Part shown: positions 31,680-35,260 of the stretch, in pieces | How positions within the stretch are numbered: the stretch's first letter is position 1 | Layout: each line of letters opens with the position of its first letter | NCBI GenBank assembly: GCA_029781825.1 | Contig: JAKOVY010000027.1 | Coordinates: 1 to 35,260 of the forward strand | DNA from: Bacillota bacterium | Lineage (GTDB): Bacteria > Bacillota > Syntrophomonadia > Syntrophomonadales > DTU052 | Direction of reading: 5' to 3' | DNA length: 35,260 nucleotides | Program-made: the position numbers and the translations under genes | Notes under the pieces: model-generated | The model's database searches: none | Told to the model about the DNA's origin: nothing | Seen by the model: the letters and a program-made list of their open reading frames with translations, nothing else

Positions 31680-33023
31680 GTGAATTATATGGAAGAATAC
31701 AAGAGAAAGTTGGTAACAGCCGATGAGGCCGCCAAATTGGTCAAATCAGGCGATTGGGTTAATATGGGTGAATTTGTGCAGCATCCGTGGGATTGTGATG
31801 TAGCCCTAGCTCGGCGCAAAGATGAGTTAACCGACGTCAAGATCCGCGTGACAACCATTCCGACGATTCCCGAGGTATGTAAGGTTGACCCGGAGAGAAA
31901 GCATTTCATTGTAAATGACTGGCACTTCTCGGGCGTGTCTCGGAAACTGATGGATCAAAACTTATGCAGTTATATTCCATTCACCTACCATGAGGCTGCT
32001 ATGCTTTATGAAAACTTCCTCGAGGTCGACGTCTGTTTCCAGCCGGTAGCCCCAATGGATAAGAACGGGTTTTTTAACTTCAGCACCTCCAATTCCATGG
32101 CATCGTATGTGACGAAAAAGGCGAAAAAGGTAGTTGTGGAGGTAAACAAATCGGTACCGGTTTGTCTTGGCGGAATGAATGAGGGGATTCATATATCCGA
32201 TGTTGACTATATCGTCGAGAGCTCAACGAATCCAAAGCTGGCCAACCTGCCTTCCCAGCCCCCGACCGAGGTCGACCGGAAGATAGCCGAGTATGTGATG
32301 AAGGAAATGTGTGACGGGGCCTGCATCCAATTAGGTATTGGAGCTATGCCCAACACCGTCGGTTCATTGATTGTCGACTCGGACCTGAAGGACCTCGGAG
32401 TTCATACCGAGATGTTGGTGGACTCATTTGTCGACATGTACGAGGCTGGCAAGGTCACAGGGAAAAGAAAGAACATTGACAAAGGAAAAATGGTTTATAC
32501 CTTCGCCATGGGAACCGACAAGCTCTATGAATTCCTGGATCACAATCCTGCCTGCGCCTCCTATCCGGTGCACTACTGTAACGACCCTTATATCATCAGT
32601 CAAAACGATAATGTGGTAGCGATAAACAATGCCCTCGAAGTCGACTTGTATGGACAAGTCGCCTCCGAAGCCTCGGCTGGACGCCAGATCTCGGGAACCG
32701 GCGGGCAGCTGGATTATATAATCGGCGCTTTCAAGTCCAAGGGCGGCAAACCCATCATCGCCTTAAGTTCAACCGTTACCAGACCTGATGGAACCGTGGC
32801 ATCGAGAATCACCCCGGCACTGTCCCCGGGTACCATCGTAACCGTACCCAGATCGATTGCCGCCTATATTATCACCGAATACGGGTCAGTCAATCTGAAG
32901 GGCAAGACCACCTGGGAACGGGCCGAGGGCTTGATCAATATCGCCCATCCTGATTTCCGGGACCAATTAATTAAAGAAGCAGAGAAAATGAAGATTTGGT
33001 TAAGAACCAATAAAATAGCATAG
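31680..33023 (+). CDS. Acetyl-CoA hydrolase/CoA-transferase family protein (butyryl- or 4-hydroxybutyrate-CoA:acetate type)
   Basis: A 447-residue enzyme of the class I CoA-transferase family that moves CoA between acyl groups, e.g. butyryl-CoA plus acetate. QLGIGAMPNTVGSLI, the Glu-containing block LGVHTEMLVDSFVDMYEAG (likely catalytic Glu about 243) and GQVASEASAGRQISGTGGQ (about 326-344) are family signatures. The length matches butyryl-CoA:acetate CoA-transferases (about 440-450). It could let the organism activate butyrate at the cost of acetyl-CoA, without ATP. The start is GTG 31680 with AAAGGAAGT about 9 bases upstream; an ATG is three codons later. Operon position: after hbd, 62 bp before the thiolase. 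Confidence 0.88.
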   Translation: MNYMEEYKRKLVTADEAAKLVKSGDWVNMGEFVQHPWDCDVALARRKDELTDVKIRVTTIPTIPEVCKVDPERKHFIVNDWHFSGVSRKLMDQNLCSYIPFTYHEAAMLYENFLEVDVCFQPVAPMDKNGFFNFSTSNSMASYVTKKAKKVVVEVNKSVPVCLGGMNEGIHISDVDYIVESSTNPKLANLPSQPPTEVDRKIAEYVMKEMCDGACIQLGIGAMPNTVGSLIVDSDLKDLGVHTEMLVDSFVDMYEAGKVTGKRKNIDKGKMVYTFAMGTDKLYEFLDHNPACASYPVHYCNDPYIISQNDNVVAINNALEVDLYGQVASEASAGRQISGTGGQLDYIIGAFKSKGGKPIIALSSTVTRPDGTVASRITPALSPGTIVTVPRSIAAYIITEYGSVNLKGKTTWERAEGLINIAHPDFRDQLIKEAEKMKIWLRTNKIA

Positions 33024-33085
33024 CTGTATCGTCCGCGCTCGTCATTGCATTAACAGCAGTCTCATTTATGAAAGGGGAGATATCC

Positions 33086-34294
33086 ATGTCCGTAAACGAA
33101 GTAGTAATTGTAAGCGCTTGCAGAACTGCAGTAGGAAAATTCCAGGGTGGACTCAAGGATGTTCCCGCAGTACAGTTGGCCACCGTCGTAGGTAAGGAGG
33201 CCATCAAGAGAGCTGGTATTGATCCGCAAATCGTTGACGGAATCGTAATGGGCCAGGTTTATCCGCATATGTCTGGTTCCCTGCCAGCCCGTCAGGTTGG
33301 TCTGGCCTGCGGCCTTCCTGTTGAAAGCAATGCCTGTTCTGTAAACCAGAACTGTGCCTCCGGGATGAGGGCCCTGGAAATTGCCTGCGATCAGATAGCG
33401 CTCGGCAAGGCCGATACCTATCTGGTGGTTGGGGTAGAAAACATGACCCGAGTACCCTATATGCTCGATAAGGCCCGCTCCGGTTATCGGATGGGCGAGG
33501 GCGTACTGTATGACGCCATGCTCCATGACGCCCTGGTTGATGGACTTGTACCCGGTCATATGGGTCTGACCGCTGAGAACGTCGCGGAAATGTATAACAT
33601 CACCCGTGAACAGTGCGATGAGCTGGCAGTAATGAGCCACAACCGCGCTATCAACGCTATTGACAATGGAATCTTTAAGCGGGAGATCGTCCCGGTTGAA
33701 ATCAAAGACCGGAAAAAAGGAACGATAGTATTTGATACCGACGAACATCCCATTCGGGGCGCCAGCCTGGAGAGTGTCGGCAGGCTGGGTCCGGCCTTTA
33801 AGAAAGGCGGTATTGTAACTGCAGCCAATGCGTCCGGTATCAATGACGGAGCGTCAGCCGTCGTGGTTATGTCCAAGAAAAAAGCCAAGGAACTGGGTGT
33901 TAAACCGCTCCTCAAAATGATCAACATCACCGCCTGCGGCGTTGATCCCAAGATCATGGGTGTCGGTCCCGCCGAAGCCATACCCAAGGCTCTGAAACTG
34001 GCGGGTTTGAAATTTGAGGATATCGAGTACTGGGAAATCAACGAAGCCTTTGCTCCGCAATTCCTGGGCGTTGGTATCCGGCTCAAGGAGAAATACGGCA
34101 TAACTTTGGACATGGAAAAGTGCAACCACAACGGCTCCGGTATCGCCCTCGGGCACCCGGTTGGCAGCACCGCTCTGCGTATTGTCGTAAGCCTGTATTA
34201 CGAGATGGAAAGGCTGGGTCTGACCCTGGGAGGAGCTTCCCTGTGTGTGGGAACCGGACCGGCCATGGCCTCTTTATGGACCAGAGACATCTAA
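33086..34294 (+). CDS. Acetyl-CoA acetyltransferase (thiolase)
   Basis: A 402-residue enzyme that cleaves acetoacetyl-CoA to two acetyl-CoA, or condenses them. The nucleophilic Cys90 is in NQNCASGMRALE, the catalytic His is in ALGHPVGSTALRI, and the proton-transferring Cys is in CVGTGPAMASLW near the C-terminus. The last motif reads CxGTG instead of the more common CxGGG, so it is a slightly divergent branch. I chose ATG 33086 because AAAGGGGAG stands about 8 bases upstream; the frame is open from 33068. It lies 65 bp before the second acyl-CoA dehydrogenase, probably in the same operon. Confidence 0.92.
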   Translation: MSVNEVVIVSACRTAVGKFQGGLKDVPAVQLATVVGKEAIKRAGIDPQIVDGIVMGQVYPHMSGSLPARQVGLACGLPVESNACSVNQNCASGMRALEIACDQIALGKADTYLVVGVENMTRVPYMLDKARSGYRMGEGVLYDAMLHDALVDGLVPGHMGLTAENVAEMYNITREQCDELAVMSHNRAINAIDNGIFKREIVPVEIKDRKKGTIVFDTDEHPIRGASLESVGRLGPAFKKGGIVTAANASGINDGASAVVVMSKKKAKELGVKPLLKMINITACGVDPKIMGVGPAEAIPKALKLAGLKFEDIEYWEINEAFAPQFLGVGIRLKEKYGITLDMEKCNHNGSGIALGHPVGSTALRIVVSLYYEMERLGLTLGGASLCVGTGPAMASLWTRDI

Positions 34295-34358
34295 CTGACA
34301 TTTATTAACCCCATCACATTAGCTATGACTCGATAATCAAAAAAGGGAGGTAATTATA

Positions 34359-35260
34359 ATGGATTTTCGTCTTACCGAAGAACAGGAAATGATCAGGCAG
34401 ATGGCGGCGGATTTTGCGGCCAATGAGATCGCTCCCTACGCCATCGAATGGGACAAAGCCGATGAGGTTCCCATGGAAACCATCAAAAAAATGCAGGAAC
34501 TGGGTCTGATGACCATTGGGGTTCCTGCCGAGTATGGCGGAGACGGGCTGGATAATGTATCCAAATGCCTGGTCTGTGAGGAATTGGCCAAAGGGGATGC
34601 CGGTCTGGCAACAACGGTTGTTGCATCCACCTTGCTGGCATCAGACCCTATTATTGTCGGAGCCAACGATGAACAGAAAAAGTGGTGGTACGGCCGCCAG
34701 ATGGAAGGCGCCATCTGCGCATTCTGCCTTACGGAGCCGGGAGCAGGGTCCGATGCTCTGGGGCTGTCGACCAAGTGCGTTAAGGACGGCAACGACTATA
34801 TCCTGAACGGCACCAAGCAGTTTATCACCAACGGCGGCATTGCCCAGCAATTCACGGTCTTCGCCACCCTGGACAAGAAGCTCGGCAACAAAGGCCTGTG
34901 CTGCTTTATGGTTGACAGGGATACACCGGGAGTCTCCATCGGCAACAAAGAAGACAAGTTGGGAATCAGAAGCTCCAGCACCACCCAGGTGATCTTTGAA
35001 GACGTCCGGGTACCGGGTTGGATGTTGATCGGGAAAGAAGGTGGAGGGCTTCCCATACTGATGGAAACCCTGGACCTGTCCCGGACCGCCATCGCCGCTC
35101 TCGCTACCGGTATTGCCACTGCCAGTCTGGAAGCAGCGTTGAACTATGCCAATGAGAGACAGCAATTCGGAAAACCAATCGCCACCTTCCAGGGGATCCA
35201 GTTTAAGCTGGCCGACATGGCAGTTCGAGCTGAAACCTCCCGGCTGCTTTATCTGAAGGC
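34359..35260 (+). CDS. Acyl-CoA dehydrogenase, partial (runs off the right edge)
   Basis: The first 300 residues of a FAD-dependent acyl-CoA dehydrogenase. [20 protein letters not shown] starts the helical domain. FCLTEPGAGSDA and FITNGGIAQQFTVFATL are the beta-domain FAD contacts, and RQQFGKPIATFQGIQFKLAD belongs to the C-terminal helical domain. The catalytic Glu region is beyond the window. It is clearly distinct from the dehydrogenase at 26447, though both share the [11 protein letters not shown] start. AAAGGGAGG lies 8 bases before the ATG. As the last visible gene of the hbd operon it would catalyse the first oxidation step; electron-transfer flavoprotein genes may follow outside the window. 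Confidence 0.92.
   Translation, partial: MDFRLTEEQEMIRQMAADFAANEIAPYAIEWDKADEVPMETIKKMQELGLMTIGVPAEYGGDGLDNVSKCLVCEELAKGDAGLATTVVASTLLASDPIIVGANDEQKKWWYGRQMEGAICAFCLTEPGAGSDALGLSTKCVKDGNDYILNGTKQFITNGGIAQQFTVFATLDKKLGNKGLCCFMVDRDTPGVSIGNKEDKLGIRSSSTTQVIFEDVRVPGWMLIGKEGGGLPILMETLDLSRTAIAALATGIATASLEAALNYANERQQFGKPIATFQGIQFKLADMAVRAETSRLLYLK

Noticed and set aside
1-35260. tRNA, rRNA or prophage genes
   Set aside because: No cloverleaf, rRNA segment or phage structural gene could be recognised by eye on either strand.

Overview
The window looks like the chromosome of an anaerobic, Gram-positive-type (Clostridia/Firmicutes) bacterium that lives on fatty acids or short-chain acids, probably a syntrophic oxidiser of the Syntrophomonas/Pelotomaculum kind. 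This is inferred from strong AGGAGG ribosome sites, frequent GTG/TTG starts, moderate GC, a beta-oxidation/butyrate gene cluster, three acyl-CoA synthetases, and PAS-domain sigma-54 activators. No 16S or other taxonomic marker is present, so the genus is open.

Layout. Positions 1-198 are the end of an IS256-family insertion sequence cut by the window edge. Next, an FNR-like site, a promoter and a terminator-bearing leader precede an MFS (oxalate/formate antiporter-like) carrier and an acyl-CoA synthetase (576-3449). A zupT-type metal transporter follows. Convergent to it are a Crp/Fnr-family regulator and thioredoxin (4777-5819, minus). Then come a nitronate monooxygenase-like flavoprotein (6272-7324) and an RluA-type pseudouridine synthase (7780-8688). 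Positions 8770-10810 hold a small operon: a Tat-exported four-cluster ferredoxin subunit, a membrane cytochrome b, and a small DUF1858-like gene whose CxxC motif is written CFG-UGA with a SECIS-like hairpin directly behind it, so it is probably a selenoprotein. Next are an NRDE protein, a frameshifted acyltransferase-SGNH gene (minus) and a cysteine desulfurase.

From 15355 on, fatty-acid metabolism dominates. A PAS sigma-54 activator is followed by two tandem paralogous long-chain acyl-CoA synthetases (to 21193). A miscellany follows (LysM protein, NTF2-like protein, GNAT acetyltransferase, small hypothetical). Two closely similar triple-PAS sigma-54 activators (minus) are each divergent from a catabolic transcription unit: activator 1 from an acyl-CoA dehydrogenase (26447), and activator 2 from hbd, a CoA-transferase, a thiolase and a second acyl-CoA dehydrogenase that runs off the right edge.

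Both divergent regions contain a canonical -24/-12 promoter and matching upstream elements at nearly identical distances. The palindromes are centred at -112 and further half-site-like motifs lie near -204 and -225. The repeats are self-consistent within each region but differ between regions, so the activator plus its operator appears to have been duplicated and to have diverged together. A thiolase remnant behind the first acyl-CoA dehydrogenase fits an ancestral duplication of a larger cluster.

A second unexpected pattern is a set of paired direct repeats in intergenic DNA, two exact and several imperfect, most with 65-68 bp between copies. The enoyl-CoA hydratase step, the electron-transfer flavoprotein, the selenocysteine machinery and a catalytic partner for the ferredoxin/cytochrome pair are not in this window.
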